Source: Bacteroidota bacterium
GTDB lineage: Bacteria; Bacteroidota; Bacteroidia; Chitinophagales; Chitinophagaceae
Direction of reading: 5' to 3'
Assembly: GCA_013414745.1 (NCBI GenBank)
Contig: CP058707.1
Location: 2,489,540-2,495,055 of the forward strand
Length of the DNA stretch: 5,516 nt
The translations under genes were made by a program, and so were the position numbers. Below are positions 5,062 to 5,516 of this stretch, piece by piece (within the stretch, counting starts at the first letter, position 1; each line of letters starts with the position of its first letter). Under the pieces are notes generated by a model, which had not been told where the DNA came from, did no database searches, and was given only the letters and a program-made list of their open reading frames with translations.

Positions 5062-5106
5062 CGCAAATTTTTACAAGGGTCGTAAGACTTTATAAATAAA
5101 TTACAT

Positions 5107-5516
5107 ATGTCCAATACAGGTAAAATCAAACAAATCATCGGTGCGGTAATCGACGTACATTTCCCGGGTAGCAAACTGCCGGACATTTTAAGTGCTTTGG
5201 AAGTAAAACGTCCGGGTACCAATGATCTTATCCTGGAAGTGCAACAGCACCTGGGTGAAGACAGTGTGCGCTGTATTGCCATGGACGGAACGGAAGGCTT
5301 AGTGCGCGGTATGGATGTTGTAGATACCGGCCTGGCGATTGCTATGCCAACCGGTGATGCCATCAAAGGGCGCCTGTTTAACGTAACCGGCGATGCGATT
5401 GACGGATTACCACAACCAAGTAAAGCCAATGGTCGTCCGATTCATGCGATGCCTCCCGCGTTTGAACACCTGAGCACGGCCTCTGAAGTACTTTTCACCG
5501 GTATCAAGGTGATCGA
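5107..5516 (+). CDS. atpD: F1 ATP synthase subunit beta, N-terminal part (runs off window)
   Basis: Catalytic subunit of the F1 sector, which makes ATP from ADP and phosphate using the ion gradient across the inner membrane. The visible 136 codons read [20 protein letters not shown], then [65 protein letters not shown] and [12 protein letters not shown]. This is the N-terminal beta-barrel of the beta subunit and the lead-in to the nucleotide-binding domain. The P-loop lies beyond the window edge. The ATG at 5107 is the only start that gives the conserved N-terminus, and it sits about 40 nt from the predicted transcription start. In many Bacteroidota atpD is followed by atpC and separated from the other atp genes; its own promoter here fits that. 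No frameshift is present in these 410 bases. Confidence 0.95.
   Translation, partial: MSNTGKIKQIIGAVIDVHFPGSKLPDILSALEVKRPGTNDLILEVQQHLGEDSVRCIAMDGTEGLVRGMDVVDTGLAIAMPTGDAIKGRLFNVTGDAIDGLPQPSKANGRPIHAMPPAFEHLSTASEVLFTGIKVI

Larger units (their letters stand above)
4809..5106. other. Intergenic region between surface protein gene and atpD
   Basis: I see no coding frame of any quality here on either strand. The region contains the compound inverted repeat at 4827-4916, the atpD promoter at 5031-5061 and an A/T-rich leader. The stretch 4917-5030 holds nothing I can name. Confidence 0.6.

Noticed and set aside
5016..5429. 137-codon open frame on the minus strand
   Set aside because: It lies opposite the clear atpD coding sequence and its promoter; its Ser/Pro/Arg-rich product is an antisense artefact.

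Overview
The window comes from a Bacteroidota (Bacteroidetes) chromosome. Three things show this. The large surface protein ends in a type IX secretion (T9SS) sorting domain, with the motif LNQNVPNPF followed by TTIRY and a closing SGIYTYTLVVDGK. The gene at the right edge is a Bacteroidota-type atpD. Upstream of atpD there is a textbook Bacteroidota promoter (TTTG, 19 bp, TAnnTTTG) and an A/T-rich leader without a Shine-Dalgarno sequence.

Layout. Positions 1-168 hold no confident gene: there is a possible tail of an upstream gene and a 29-bp near-perfect palindrome. Positions 169-4808 look like ONE very large gene of about 1,550 codons that is broken in this sequence by about 18 single-base frameshifts. 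Any ORF caller will therefore split it into a dozen overlapping fragments. Read through the shifts, the protein has this order: signal peptide ending NVFAQ; an N-terminal AWYRGGN head; a linker; two tandem modules of about 1.02 kb, each ending in a YadA-head-like NTFVG/SG beta-roll; a third partial module; GVYG repeats; an intramolecular chaperone of endosialidase (peptidase S74) domain with a visible Ser-Lys pair; a coiled coil; and a T9SS type A C-terminal domain. It is best called a secreted, probably trimeric, tail-fibre-like surface protein or adhesin. Its ligand cannot be read from the sequence.

Positions 4809-5106 are intergenic. They contain a 17-bp-stem hairpin nested in a 90-nt compound inverted repeat, then the atpD promoter. 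Positions 5107-5516 are the first 136 codons of atpD (F1 ATP synthase beta subunit), uninterrupted and running off the window.

The frameshifts shape the whole annotation. Most lie in or next to short homopolymers, 14 of 18 are missing bases, none is a nonsense substitution, and the protein family signal resumes immediately after each. Base-calling or assembly error is the likeliest cause; very recent gene decay is the alternative. The surface protein and atpD have no functional link that the sequence shows, and they are separated by a hairpin and a promoter.
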